Numbered from the stretch's first letter, positions 17,141-30,098 are shown. The stretch: 64,000 nucleotides of DNA from Palsa-504 sp963744575 (GCA_963744575.1 CAVUUF010000014.1:372001-436000); one strand, 5' to 3'. Notes: generated by a model from the sequence alone, not told the origin. Numbers and translations are program-made.

Positions 17141-18021
17141 CCACGCGGATCGGGTTCATCGGGCTGGGCATCATGGGCGCGCCGATGGCCGCCAACCTGG
17201 TCAAGGCCGGGTTCGAGGTCACCGGGTACAACCGTAGCCCGGACAAGACCGAGCAGCTGGCCGCGGCCGGCGGCCGCGGCGCGAAGGACATCGCGGAGGC
17301 GGTGCGGGACGCCGACGTGGTGGCCACGATGGTGCCCGACTCCCCCGACGTCCGGGAAGTCCTGGCCGGCCAGGGCGGCGTGTTCGACCACGCGCGGTCC
17401 GGGACGCTGATCATCGACTTCTCGTCCATCCGCCCTGACGTGGCGGCCGCGCTGGCCGCCGAGGGCGCCGAGCGCGGGTTCCGGATGCTCGACGCGCCGG
17501 TATCCGGCGGGGAGCAGGGCGCGATCGAGGGCGTGCTCTCGGTCATGGTGGGCGGCGCGGCCGCCGACTTCGAGGCGGCGGCGCCGGTGTTCGACGCGGT
17601 GGGCAAGACCGTGGTGCACGTCGGGCCGGCCGGGTCCGGCCAGACGGTCAAGGCCGCCAACCAGCTCATGGTGGCCGGCCATCTGGAACTGCTGGCCGAG
17701 GCCATCGTGTTCCTCGAGGCCTACGGAGTCGACACCGAAGCGGCGCTGCGCGTGCTGGGCGGCGGGCTGGCCGGCAGCACCGTGCTGCAGCGCAAGGGAG
17801 CCGCGATGCTGGCCCGCGACTTCAAGCCCGGCTTCCGCATCGCACTGCACGACAAGGACATGGGCATCGTCACCGCGGCCGCGCGCGAGGCCGGCGTGGT
17901 GATCCCGCTCGGCGCGCTGGCCGCGCAGCTCGTCGCCTCGCTGCAGGCGCAGGGCGACGGCGGCCTTGACCATTCCGCGCTGCTCAAGCTGGTGGCGCAG
18001 CTTTCCGGACGACAGGAGTAG
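17137..18021 (+). CDS. glxR: Tartronate semialdehyde reductase (2-hydroxy-3-oxopropionate reductase)
   Basis: A 294-residue member of the beta-hydroxyacid dehydrogenase family. The N-terminal NAD(P)-binding motif is RIGFIGLGIMGAPMAANLVK. The substrate-binding signature is MLDAPVSGGEQGAIEGVLSV, and the catalytic Lys is in GQTVKAANQLMVAG. It reduces tartronate semialdehyde to D-glycerate. The ATG overlaps the hyi stop. Gene order hyi-glxR-gcl is a common glyoxylate assimilation arrangement. Confidence 0.9.
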   Translation: MTTRIGFIGLGIMGAPMAANLVKAGFEVTGYNRSPDKTEQLAAAGGRGAKDIAEAVRDADVVATMVPDSPDVREVLAGQGGVFDHARSGTLIIDFSSIRPDVAAALAAEGAERGFRMLDAPVSGGEQGAIEGVLSVMVGGAAADFEAAAPVFDAVGKTVVHVGPAGSGQTVKAANQLMVAGHLELLAEAIVFLEAYGVDTEAALRVLGGGLAGSTVLQRKGAAMLARDFKPGFRIALHDKDMGIVTAAAREAGVVIPLGALAAQLVASLQAQGDGGLDHSALLKLVAQLSGRQE

Positions 18022-18025
18022 AACC

Positions 18026-19804
<1,779 letters not shown>

Positions 19805-19810
19805 CCGGCG

Positions 19811-21046
19811 ATGAAGATCGTCATCGCGCCGGACAAGTTCAAGGGCTCGCTGACCGCCACCGAGGCGGCCACCGCGATCGCCGCCGGACTGCGGGCCGCG
19901 CTGCCGGCCGGTCCGCAGGCCGGGTCGCATTCCGGGCCGCAGTCCGGGTCGCGGTCCGGATCGGGGTCTGGGCCGCGGTCCGGGCCGCAGGCCGGGTCCG
20001 GCGCGGGCGGGGTCGAGCTGGTCTCGATCCCGGTGGCGGACGGCGGCGAGGGGACGGTGGACGCGGCCGTCGCGGCCGGCTTCGAGCGGGTGCCGGTGAC
20101 GGCGGCCGGGCCTACCGGCGAACCGGTACAGGCCGCCTACGCGCGGCGTGGCGAGGTCGCGGTGGTCGAGCTGGCGTGCGTCTGCGGGCTGGCCCGGCTG
20201 CCCGGCGGGCGGCGCGCGCCGCTCACCGCGTCCAGCTTCGGCGCGGGCGAGGTGCTGCGGGCCGCGCTGGACGCGGGTGCCCGGCAGATCATCTTCGGCG
20301 TCGGCGGCAGCGCCAGCACCGACGGAGGCGCGGGCCTGCTGCAGGCGCTCGGCGCGCGGGTGCTCGACACCAGGGGTGAGCCCCTCGGCTGGGGCGGCGG
20401 GGCGTTGCGCGACGCCGCCGCGCTCGACCTGACCGGGCTGCACCCGACGCTGCGCTCGTCGGACCTGATCCTCGCGGCCGACGTGGACAACCCGCTGACC
20501 GGCCCGGACGGGGCGGCCGAGGTGTACGGGCCGCAGAAGGGCGCCTCGCCGGCCGAGGTGGCCGAACTCGCCGCCGGGCTCCGGCACTGGGCGGCGGTCG
20601 TGGCCGGCGCGGTCGGCGCCGACCTTTCGATGGCTCCCGGGTCTGGCGCGGCCGGCGGCGTCGGCTTCGCGGCCCGGGCTGTGCTTGGCGCGCGGTCGCG
20701 GCCGGGCATCGGGCTGATGCTCGACCTGGCCGGCTTCGACGCGGCGCTGGCCGGCGCGGACCTGGTGATCACCGGCGAGGGTTCGCTCGACGCGCAGAGC
20801 CTGGCGGGCAAGGCGCCGGTGGGGGTGGCGCAGGCCGCCGCCCGGCGGGGCGTCCCGGTCGTCGCGGTGGCCGGGCGCAGCACGCTGACCCCGAACGAGC
20901 TGGCCGCGGCCGGGATCGCCGCGGCTTATCCACTGAGCGACCTGGAGCCCGACCTGGAGCGGTGCCGCGCCGCGGCGGCCCCGCTGCTGCAGCGGGTGGC
21001 CGGAATGATCGCTCGCGACCGGCTAGCTGAGGCAGTGTCGATGTGA
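19811..21046 (+). CDS. glxK: Glycerate kinase with a Gly/Ser-rich insert
   Basis: A 411-residue kinase of the GarK/GlxK type that phosphorylates D-glycerate, finishing the glyoxylate-to-glycolysis route. Family motifs are MKIVIAPDKFKGSLTATEAA, IPVADGGEGTVDA, FGVGGSASTDGGAGLLQALG and DLVITGEGSLDAQSLAGKAP. Residues about 33-66 are an unusual insert rich in Gly, Ser, Pro and Gln (units such as GPQSGSRSG), coded by short imperfect repeats at about 19910-20005; the family normally goes straight from the first helix to the next strand. It starts six bases after gcl and ends overlapping the allantoicase start. Confidence 0.92.
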   Translation: MKIVIAPDKFKGSLTATEAATAIAAGLRAALPAGPQAGSHSGPQSGSRSGSGSGPRSGPQAGSGAGGVELVSIPVADGGEGTVDAAVAAGFERVPVTAAGPTGEPVQAAYARRGEVAVVELACVCGLARLPGGRRAPLTASSFGAGEVLRAALDAGARQIIFGVGGSASTDGGAGLLQALGARVLDTRGEPLGWGGGALRDAAALDLTGLHPTLRSSDLILAADVDNPLTGPDGAAEVYGPQKGASPAEVAELAAGLRHWAAVVAGAVGADLSMAPGSGAAGGVGFAARAVLGARSRPGIGLMLDLAGFDAALAGADLVITGEGSLDAQSLAGKAPVGVAQAAARRGVPVVAVAGRSTLTPNELAAAGIAAAYPLSDLEPDLERCRAAAAPLLQRVAGMIARDRLAEAVSM

Positions 21047-22155
21047 TGAACGAGGAAAATACGCAGGCGTGGCCTGACCTGGCTGGCCGGGCGCTCGGCG
21101 GCAGCGTGATCTACGCTAACGACGAGCTGTTCGCCGAGCGGGAGAACCTGATCAAGGCCGAGGAGCCGGGGTTCCGGCCGCACACGTTCGGCCACAAGGG
21201 CCAGATCATGGACGGCTGGGAGACCCGGCGGCGGCGCGAGCCGGGCAGCGACACCGCGATCGTGCGCCTGGGCTGCGGCGGCGTGGTGCGCCGGGTCGTG
21301 GTCGACACGTCCTACTTCACCGGTAACTACCCGCCGGAGGTGTCGGTCGAGGCGTGCGGGGCCGAGGGCTACCCGTCCCCCGCCGAACTGGCCGCGGCGC
21401 CGTGGACGACGCTGGTCCCGCGCAGCAAGGTGAGCGGCGACAGCCGCAATGAGTTCGCCGTGGCCGCCGGACCGCGCGTCACCCACGTCAGGCTGACCTT
21501 GTTCCCCGACGGCGGGGTGGCCCGGCTGCGGGTCCACGGCGAGCCGGTGCCCGACCCGCGGCTGCTGCCAGAAACCATCGACCTGGCCGCCCTGGAGAAC
21601 GGCGCCGTCGTCACCGGATGCAGCAACATGTTCTACTCCGCCCCGGCCAACCTGCTGCTGCCCGGCCAGGCCCGGGTGATGGGCGAGGGCTGGGAGACCT
21701 CCAGACGGCGCGACCAGGCGAACGACTGGGTGGCGGTGCGGCTGGCCTGCGCCGGGTCCGTCGAGGTGGTCGAGCTCGACACCGCCCACTTCGTCGGCAA
21801 CGCACCGGGCTGGGCGGCGCTAGGCTCGGACGGCGGGGATCTGCTGGCCCGCACCGCGCTGCAGCCGGACACCCGGCACCGCTTCGCCGTCCCCGGCGCG
21901 CCGGTGGCCAGTCAGGTGCGCCTCGACATCTACCCCGACGGAGGCATGGCCCGGATGCGGGTGTTCGGCCGGCCCACGGCCGCGGCGCGCGAGGCGCTGG
22001 CCGACCGCTTCCTGCGGCTGCTGCCCGAATCCCAGCTGGCCGGCCTGCTCGGGGCGGCCGGCCTGCCGCGGGGGGCGGCCTCCGGCCTGGCTGGCCGGGA
22101 CGTCCTGGACAGCCTGCCGCCGTCCGTGCGCGAGCAGCTCCGGCTGAGTCCGTAA
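21046..22155 (+). CDS. alc: Allantoicase
   Basis: A 369-residue protein with two copies of the allantoicase beta-jelly-roll. Repeated motifs are GHKGQIMDGWETRRRRE with DTAIVRLG in the first half and GEGWETSRRRD with DWVAVRLA in the second; each half ends with LTLFPDGGVARLRVHG or LDIYPDGGMARMRVFG. It hydrolyses allantoate to ureidoglycolate and urea. The start ATG overlaps the glycerate kinase stop (TGATG). About 45 residues after the second domain (from AAREALADRFLRLLPES) form a helical tail not needed for the fold. No ureidoglycolate lyase or allantoinase gene is next to it in this window. Confidence 0.92.
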   Translation: MNEENTQAWPDLAGRALGGSVIYANDELFAERENLIKAEEPGFRPHTFGHKGQIMDGWETRRRREPGSDTAIVRLGCGGVVRRVVVDTSYFTGNYPPEVSVEACGAEGYPSPAELAAAPWTTLVPRSKVSGDSRNEFAVAAGPRVTHVRLTLFPDGGVARLRVHGEPVPDPRLLPETIDLAALENGAVVTGCSNMFYSAPANLLLPGQARVMGEGWETSRRRDQANDWVAVRLACAGSVEVVELDTAHFVGNAPGWAALGSDGGDLLARTALQPDTRHRFAVPGAPVASQVRLDIYPDGGMARMRVFGRPTAAAREALADRFLRLLPESQLAGLLGAAGLPRGAASGLAGRDVLDSLPPSVREQLRLSP

Positions 22156-22164
22156 CGGACGATA

Positions 22165-22206
22165 GTTCGTCAGTTCTGGCCGTCATGACGACCCGAACTG
22201 ACGAAC
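22165..22206. terminator. Nested inverted repeat after allantoicase (hairpin or large operator)
   Basis: GTTCGTCAGTTC (22165-22176) is perfectly complementary to GAACTGACGAAC (22195-22206). The 18-base centre contains a second perfect palindrome, CGTCATGACG. It begins 10 bases after the allantoicase stop. No T-run follows, so it is either a rho-independent-like hairpin without a tail, an mRNA 3' stabiliser or a regulator site for the uricase promoter. Confidence 0.5.
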
Positions 22207-22238
22207 AACCCCGAACCTCTGTAGGAACCAACCAAACC

Positions 22239-22276
22239 TATCCGTATAAAGAGATACAGATTTCGCCACACGAAAT
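22239..22276. promoter_or_regulatory. IclR-type tandem operator upstream of uricase
   Basis: TATCCGTATAAAGAGA (22239-22254) matches the left half of TTTCCGTATACGGAAA exactly over CCGTATA. TTTCGCCACACGAAAT (22261-22276) is a second, more diverged palindrome 22 bases on. The uricase start is 17 bases downstream. Confidence 0.55.
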
Positions 22277-22292
22277 ATCCTGGGAGCTCATG

Positions 22293-23186
22293 ATGGCCAT
22301 CACCTTCGGCGACAACCAGTACGGCAAGGCGGAGGTCCGCCTGGTGCGCATCACCCGCGACGGTGACCGGCACCAGATCAAGGACCTGAACGTGTCCACC
22401 GCGCTGCGCGGCGACTTCGCCGACGCCCACCTGGTCGGCGACAACGCCAAGGTCGTCGCCACCGACACGCAGAAGAACACCGTCTACGCCTTCGCCCAGC
22501 AGTACGGGGTGGGCGAGATCGAGGACTTCGCGCTGCGCCTGGGGCGGCACTTCGTGGACGACTTCGAGTGGGTGACCGGCGCGAAGGTCAGCATCGAGGA
22601 GTACGGGTGGGACCGCATCGTCGCCGACGGCGCCGAGCACGGGCACGCGTTCTCCCGGGCCGGGGGCGGCACCAGGACCACCACCGTCACCATCGACGGC
22701 GGGCAGGCCTGGGTGGTGTCGGGCCTGACCGACCTGGTGGTGCTGAAGTCGACTGGCTCGGAGTTCCACGGCTTCCCGCGCGACCGGTACACCTCGCTGG
22801 CCGAGACCACGGACCGCATCCTGGCCACCGCGGTCACCGCCCGCTGGCGATACGCGGGCACCGACGTGGACTGGGCCAAGAGCTACGCCGACGTGCGGCG
22901 CATCTTGATCGAGGCGTTCGCGGTCAAGCACAGCCTGGCCCTGCAGCAGACGCTGTACTACATGGGCGAGCAGGTGCTCGAGGCCCACCCGGAGGTGGCC
23001 GAGGTCCGGATGTCGATGCCGAACAAGCACCACTTCCTGGTCGACCTGAGCCCGTTCGGCCTGCCCAACGACAACGAGGTGTACCACGCGGCGGACCGCC
23101 CGTACGGGCTGATCGAGGGCACGGTGACCAGGGACGACGCGCCTGAGCCCGGCCGGGCCTGGCAGTCTGTGCCCGGCTTCTGCTGA
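22293..23186 (+). CDS. Uricase (urate oxidase, factor-independent)
   Basis: A 297-residue cofactor-free oxidase that converts urate to 5-hydroxyisourate. The catalytic Lys12 (YGKAEVRLVRI) and Thr57 (ATDTQKNTVYAFA) are in the expected positions. Further family signatures are VLKSTGSEFHGFPRDRYTSL and SMPNKHHFLVDLSPFG with the conserved histidines. Length matches bacterial uricases. Of two adjacent ATGs (22290, 22293) the second has the better spacing from GGGAG. The frame is open much further upstream but that stretch is the allantoicase gene in another frame. Confidence 0.95.
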   Translation: MAITFGDNQYGKAEVRLVRITRDGDRHQIKDLNVSTALRGDFADAHLVGDNAKVVATDTQKNTVYAFAQQYGVGEIEDFALRLGRHFVDDFEWVTGAKVSIEEYGWDRIVADGAEHGHAFSRAGGGTRTTTVTIDGGQAWVVSGLTDLVVLKSTGSEFHGFPRDRYTSLAETTDRILATAVTARWRYAGTDVDWAKSYADVRRILIEAFAVKHSLALQQTLYYMGEQVLEAHPEVAEVRMSMPNKHHFLVDLSPFGLPNDNEVYHAADRPYGLIEGTVTRDDAPEPGRAWQSVPGFC

Positions 23187-23334
23187 CGGCCTCGCGCCGC
23201 GGTGGCATAGGCCCCGGCGGACCTGCTTCCAACACGGTTCAAACAGCATCGGTGCCACATCGATGTCGCTGGAGCAGCAGCGCTGCCACATCGTTGTCGT
23301 TACTGGCGGGCGCCGGCGCGGACTTGGGCTGTGC

Positions 23335-23360
23335 GGGCGGGGCGGGCGGGGCGGGCGGGG
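23335..23360 (+). other. G-run cluster able to form a G-quadruplex
   Basis: Six runs of three or four G are each separated by a single C (GGGCGGGGCGGGCGGGGCGG and on). It lies 29 bases upstream of the IclR-type operator and about 85 bases before the xdh start, inside the 260-base gap between uricase and xdh. A short direct repeat of GCCACATCGNTGTCG also lies in this gap, at about 23251 and 23285. Confidence 0.5.
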
Positions 23361-23388
23361 CGCTGACGGTTCCCGAGCTGGGTCCAAT

Positions 23389-23404
23389 ATCCGCTATACG
23401 GAAA
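23389..23404. promoter_or_regulatory. IclR-type operator upstream of the xanthine dehydrogenase operon
   Basis: ATCCGCTATACGGAAA matches the motif best in its right half (TATACGGAAA). A weak second copy beginning TTTCATTAT starts 21 bases later (23410). The xdh start codon is 42 bases downstream. Confidence 0.6.
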
Positions 23405-23446
23405 AAAGTTTTCATTATGGCCTGGCCATTTTGATCGTGAAGAGCT

Positions 23447-25146
23447 ATGGTCAGTAGACAGGTGAGAGAACGCCGCCGTGGCATGACGGCTGGCCGGCGC
23501 GGTAGGGCGACGGCCGGTCAAACGGCGGCGGAGGCAGGAGCGTGTGCGGTGGAGCCCCGAGCAGCGGCAACGGCAGGAGCGGGTACGGCGGAGGCCCGGC
23601 TCGTGGTCAACGGGCGGGGTTATGAGCTCGGGGAGGTCGGCGGGCACGTCACCCTGCTCGAGTGGCTGCGCGGCAGCGGGCTGACGGGATGCAAGGAAGG
23701 CTGCGCCGAGGGCGAGTGCGGCGCCTGCGCGGTGCTGGTCGCCCGCGAGGACGGGCCGGACCGGACCCGCTGGGTCGCGATCAACGCCTGCCTGGTGCCG
23801 GCCGCGGCGTTCGACCGGCAGGAGGTCGTCACCGCCGAGGGCCTGGGACAGCCGGGCCGCCTGCACCCGGTCCAGCGCGAGATGGCCGAGCGCGGCGGCT
23901 CGCAGTGCGGCTACTGCACGCCCGGCTTCATCTGCTCGATGGCCGCCGAGTACTACCGGCCCGGACGGCGGCCCGGGGCGCCCACGCCGAACGGGGCGGC
24001 CGGACCGGACGGAGCGCCGAACGGATCGGGCACGCCGGTCACCGGCCGACGCGACATGGGGCCGAACGGCTCGGGGATCCCCGCCACTGCGGACGGTGCC
24101 CGCGGAGGGAACGGTGCCGCCGCCGGCGACGACGAGCACGGGCCGAACGGTTTCGACCTGCACGCGCTGTCCGGCAACCTGTGCCGGTGCACCGGGTACC
24201 GGCCGATCAGGGACGCGGCCTACGCCCTCGGGCCGCCGGACGCCGGCGACCCGTTCGCGGCCCGGCTGGCCGGACCCGCGCCCGCGCCCGCCGTCACCGC
24301 GACCACGAGCACTCAGGGCCGCTACGTCCGCCCGGCGGACCTGGCCGGGGCCCTCGCGCTGCTGGCCGCCAACCCGGAGGCCCAGCTCGTGGCCGGGTCC
24401 ACCGACTGGGGGGTCGAGCTGAACATCAGGCACGCCCGGGCCGCGCTGACCATCGGCATCGAGCGGATCGAGGAGCTGCGCGAGTTCTCGGTCGGCCGCG
24501 ACCGCATCGACATCGGCGCCGCGCTGAGCCTGTCGGAGATCGAGGCCCGGCTAGCCGGCCGGGTGCCGCTGCTCGACCAGATGTTCCCGCAGTTCGCGTC
24601 CCGGCTGATCCGCAACGGGGCCACGCTCGGCGGCAACCTGGGTACCGCCTCGCCGATCGGCGACGTCCCGCCGGCCCTGCTCGCGCTGGACGCCACGCTG
24701 GTGCTGGCCTCGGTGGAGGGCGAGCGCGAGGTCCTGCTGGCCGACTATTTCACCGGGTACCGCCAGACCGTCCGGCGGCCTGGCGAGCTGATCACGACGA
24801 TCCGGATCCCGCTGCCGGTGGCCCCGGTCACCGCGTTCCACAAGATCGCCAAGCGCCGGTTCGACGACATCTCCGGCGTCGCCGTGGGGTACGCGCTGCG
24901 GCTGGATGACGACCGGGTCGGCTCGATCCGGATCGGCCTGGGCGGGGTGGCGGCCACGCCGCTGCGCGCGATGGCGGCCGAGGAAGCCCTCAGAGGGCGG
25001 CCGTGGACGCGCGAGACGGTGGCGGCGGCCGCCGAGGAGATGGCCCGGGCCGGCACGCCGATGAGCGACCACCGCGCCAGCGAGGCCTACCGGATCGCGA
25101 TGCTGCGCAACTCACTGCTGAAGTTCTACGTGGAGGAGGCCCAGGC

Positions 25147-25150
<4 letters not shown>
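23447..25150 (+). CDS. Xanthine dehydrogenase iron-sulfur/FAD subunit (fused)
   Basis: A 567-residue subunit joining the two [2Fe-2S] domains to the FAD domain of xanthine dehydrogenase. The plant-type cluster Cys are C82, C86, C91 and C94 (GCKEGCAEGECGAC). The second cluster uses C154/C157 (QCGYCTPGF) and C246/C248 (LCRCTGYRPI). Between these pairs is an insert of about 65 residues rich in Pro, Asn and Gly (repeated PNGSG); the usual gap is roughly half this. The FAD domain from residue 280 has LVAGSTDWGVELN and NGATLGGNLGTASPIGD. Electrons from the molybdenum subunit pass through these centres to NAD+. ATG 23447 is used; the first 45 residues are low-complexity. Confidence 0.92.
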
Positions 25151-27531
<2,381 letters not shown>

Positions 27532-27534
27532 CCG

Positions 27535-28368
27535 ATGGACTGGCCCGGTGATTGGCTGACAGCCGCGCAGCAGCTGCGAGCCGAAGGCCAGCCCGGCGTG
27601 CTGGTGACCGTGGCCGAGGTGCGCGGGCACGCGCCCCGCGAGGCGGGCGCGAAGATGGTGGTCAGCCGGGACCGCACCTGGGGCAGCGTCGGCGGCGGCA
27701 ACCTGGAGGCGACCGCCGTCGCCCGGGCCCGGGAGCTGATCGAGTCCGGGACCACCGGACCGGAGATGCGCGAGGCCCAGCTCAACCCGCACGCGCGGAA
27801 CGAGCACGGCCGCCAGTGCTGTGGCGGCGTGGTCCGCCTGCTGCTCGAGCCGCTCCCGGCCCGGCCCGTCATCGCGCTGTTCGGCCTGGGCCACGTCGGC
27901 TATGAGCTGGCCCGGATCCTGTCCCGGCTGCCGGTCCGCCTGCTGCTCGTCGACTCGCGCCCGGAGCAGCTGGACCGGGTCCGGCTTGCGGACGTGATCG
28001 ACGGCACCGCGGACGTCGGCATCCACCACACCATGCTCGGCGAGCAGGTGCTCGAGCAGTTGCCGGCCGGCGCCCAGGTCATCATCATGACGCACGACCA
28101 CGCGGAGGACTTCGCGCTGTGCGACGCGGCCCTGCGGCTGCCGCAGCCGCCGGGCGGCATCGGGCTGATCGGCTCGAGCGCCAAGTGGACGCGCTTTGCG
28201 GCCCAGCTCGCCGCCGCCGGGCACTCCCCCGCGGCGATCGCCCGGATCACCTGCCCCATCGGCCAGCCCGGGATCACCGGCAAGGACCCGGCCGTGATCG
28301 CGGTGGCGGTCGCCGCGGCCCTGCTCGCCACCCTGGGGGAACGCGCCCCTGTGGCGGTGGCCCCGTGA
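27535..28368 (+). CDS. xdhC: XdhC, molybdenum cofactor insertion protein for xanthine dehydrogenase
   Basis: A 277-residue XdhC/CoxI-type protein. The N-terminal domain has GVLVTVAEVRGHAPREAGAK and GSVGGGNLEATAVARA, followed by the Cys pair QCCGGVVRLLLEPL. The C-terminal Rossmann fold has IALFGLGHVGYELARIL and VIIMTHDHAEDFALC. XdhC binds sulfurated molybdopterin and loads it into the large subunit. It lies three bases after the large-subunit gene and overlaps the next gene, so it belongs to the same operon. Confidence 0.92.
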   Translation: MDWPGDWLTAAQQLRAEGQPGVLVTVAEVRGHAPREAGAKMVVSRDRTWGSVGGGNLEATAVARARELIESGTTGPEMREAQLNPHARNEHGRQCCGGVVRLLLEPLPARPVIALFGLGHVGYELARILSRLPVRLLLVDSRPEQLDRVRLADVIDGTADVGIHHTMLGEQVLEQLPAGAQVIIMTHDHAEDFALCDAALRLPQPPGGIGLIGSSAKWTRFAAQLAAAGHSPAAIARITCPIGQPGITGKDPAVIAVAVAAALLATLGERAPVAVAP

Positions 28369-29675
28369 CGATCTACGCCGGCACCATAGTTGACACGCCC
28401 GGCGACCCGTTCGCCGGGGATCCGGCCGCCGCGCTGGCCGAGGCTGGCGCGCTGCTGGTCCGCGACGGCGTGATCGGCGCCCGCGGCTCGCTCGCCGAGC
28501 TACGCGCCGCCCATCCCGGCGAGCCGGTCGCCCGCCTGGACGGCGGCCTGCTCGTCCCCGGCTTCGTCGACACCCACGTGCATTTCCCGCAGATCCGCGC
28601 GATCGGCGGGCTCGGCCTGCCGCTGCTCGACTGGCTGGAGCAGTGCGCGCTGCCCGAGGAGAGCAAGCTGGCCGACCGGGCGTACGCGCGGGCGGTGGCC
28701 GCGGAGTTCCTGGACGGCCTGGCCGCCGCCGGGACGACCAGCGCGCTGGTGTTCGGGTCCCACTTCGCGCCGGCCATGGACGAGCTGTTCGCCGCGGCCG
28801 CGCGGCGCGGCCTGAACATCACCTCCGGCCTGGTAGTCAGCGACCGGATCCTCCGCCCGGACCTGCTCAACTCGCCGGAGACCGCGCTGGCCGACAGCGC
28901 GGACCTGATCCTGCGCTGGCACGATCAGGGCCGGCTGCGCTACGCGGTGACGCCGCGGTTCTCGCTGTCGGCGTCCGACGAGATGCTCGACGCCTGCGCG
29001 CAGCTGCTCGGCAAGGGGGTCTGGTTCACCTCCCACATCAACGAGAACGTGGCCGAGATCGCGACCGTGGCCGGGCTGTTCCCCGGGGCGCGGCACTACC
29101 TGGACACCTACCGGCGGCACGGCCTGGTCACCGCGCGCAGCGTGTTCGCGCACAACGTCCACCCCGACGACGCCGAACTGGCCGTGCTGGCCGAGCACGG
29201 CGCGTCGGTGGCGCACTGCCCGACCAGCAACTGTGCCCTGGGCAGCGGGCTGTTCCCGCTGCGGCGCCACGTCGAGCACGGCATCCACGTGGCGCTCGGC
29301 TCGGATGTCGGCGCGGGCGCGGGCCTGTTCCTGCCCAAGGAGGCGCTGCAGGCCTACTTCATCCAGCAGCTACTCGGCTCCGCCGGGCTCGCGCTGACTC
29401 CGGTTCACCTGCTTTACCTGGCCACCCGGGCCGGCGCGCAGGCGCTCGGCCTGGATGACCGGGTCGGCGACTTCGCGGTGGGCAAGGACTTCGACGCGGT
29501 CTGGCTGCGCCCGGCCGAGGGGAGCACGCTGGCGGTCAACCTGCGCCACGCCCACGACACCACCGACGCGCTGGCCAGGACCTTCGCCCTGGCCACCCCG
29601 GCGGATGTGGCCGGCGTGTGGGTCTGCGGCCAGCCGGTCAAAGATCAGGGCGCCGCAGGTCGGGACCCTCGCTGA
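28365..29675 (+). CDS. guaD: Guanine deaminase
   Basis: A 436-residue zinc amidohydrolase that turns guanine into xanthine, the substrate of the dehydrogenase coded just upstream. Metal and substrate motifs are LVPGFVDTHVHFPQIRAIGG, WFTSHINENVAEI, FAHNVHPDDAELAVLAEHGA, VAHCPTSNCALGSGLFPLRR and VALGSDVGAGAGLF. The GTG start overlaps the xdhC stop (GTGA). The last 38 bases overlap the convergent gene on the other strand. Confidence 0.93.
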   Translation: MTIYAGTIVDTPGDPFAGDPAAALAEAGALLVRDGVIGARGSLAELRAAHPGEPVARLDGGLLVPGFVDTHVHFPQIRAIGGLGLPLLDWLEQCALPEESKLADRAYARAVAAEFLDGLAAAGTTSALVFGSHFAPAMDELFAAAARRGLNITSGLVVSDRILRPDLLNSPETALADSADLILRWHDQGRLRYAVTPRFSLSASDEMLDACAQLLGKGVWFTSHINENVAEIATVAGLFPGARHYLDTYRRHGLVTARSVFAHNVHPDDAELAVLAEHGASVAHCPTSNCALGSGLFPLRRHVEHGIHVALGSDVGAGAGLFLPKEALQAYFIQQLLGSAGLALTPVHLLYLATRAGAQALGLDDRVGDFAVGKDFDAVWLRPAEGSTLAVNLRHAHDTTDALARTFALATPADVAGVWVCGQPVKDQGAAGRDPR

Positions 29676-30048
29676 GGGCGGCGGCGCGGTAGGCGCGCCA
29701 GCCGCCGTAGCTGGTGATGTCCTTGTGGGCCCCGCGCTCGTGTTCGGCCTCCCGCAGCACCATGGCGAACGACAGCCCGCCGTCCTGCAGTTCGATGATG
29801 GAGAGCTCGAGCTCGGGAGGTTCGGTGGCCAGCAGCGCGCTCAGCGGGCCCATGGGCACGTCGTACAGCTCGCCGAGGATGGGCTGACCGCCCTCGGCGG
29901 CCGGGTAGAGCGCGGGAAACTCGTCGCGGACCGAGAAGAAGCGGTACAGCGGCGCGGTGCGCCGCTCGCCGACCAGCGGCACGCCCTCGATCGTGTAGTG
30001 CGCCCGCCCGCCGCGCATCCCGTCCCCGTTGAGGAACATCAGGGCCAT
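29638..30048 (-). CDS. Stand-alone protein like the C-terminal domain of allophanate hydrolase (AtzF_C/GGCT-like fold)
   Basis: A 136-residue protein. It begins MALMFLNGDGMRGGRAHYTI, has RTAPLYRFFSVRDEFPALYP and a typical DITSYGGWRAYRAAA end. The last part closely resembles the ITAFGGWRAY end of the allophanate hydrolase C-terminal domain, whose fold is related to gamma-glutamyl cyclotransferases. Here it has no amidase partner. Placed at the end of a purine cluster that releases urea, it may act on a ureido compound, but that is inference. GGGAGG lies six bases before the ATG. It overlaps the guanine deaminase 3' end tail to tail. Confidence 0.7.
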   Translation of the reverse strand: MALMFLNGDGMRGGRAHYTIEGVPLVGERRTAPLYRFFSVRDEFPALYPAAEGGQPILGELYDVPMGPLSALLATEPPELELSIIELQDGGLSFAMVLREAEHERGAHKDITSYGGWRAYRAAALSEGPDLRRPDL

Positions 30049-30098
30049 CCGCGCCTCCCTGCGCCGCCGCTTAAAGATCGTGGATCATTACTACCCCC

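Noticed and set aside
19900..20010. Short tandem units that might be read as a repeat array such as CRISPR
   Set aside because: Units are 12-18 bases, contiguous, in frame and translate to a Gly/Ser-rich insert; there are no spacers.
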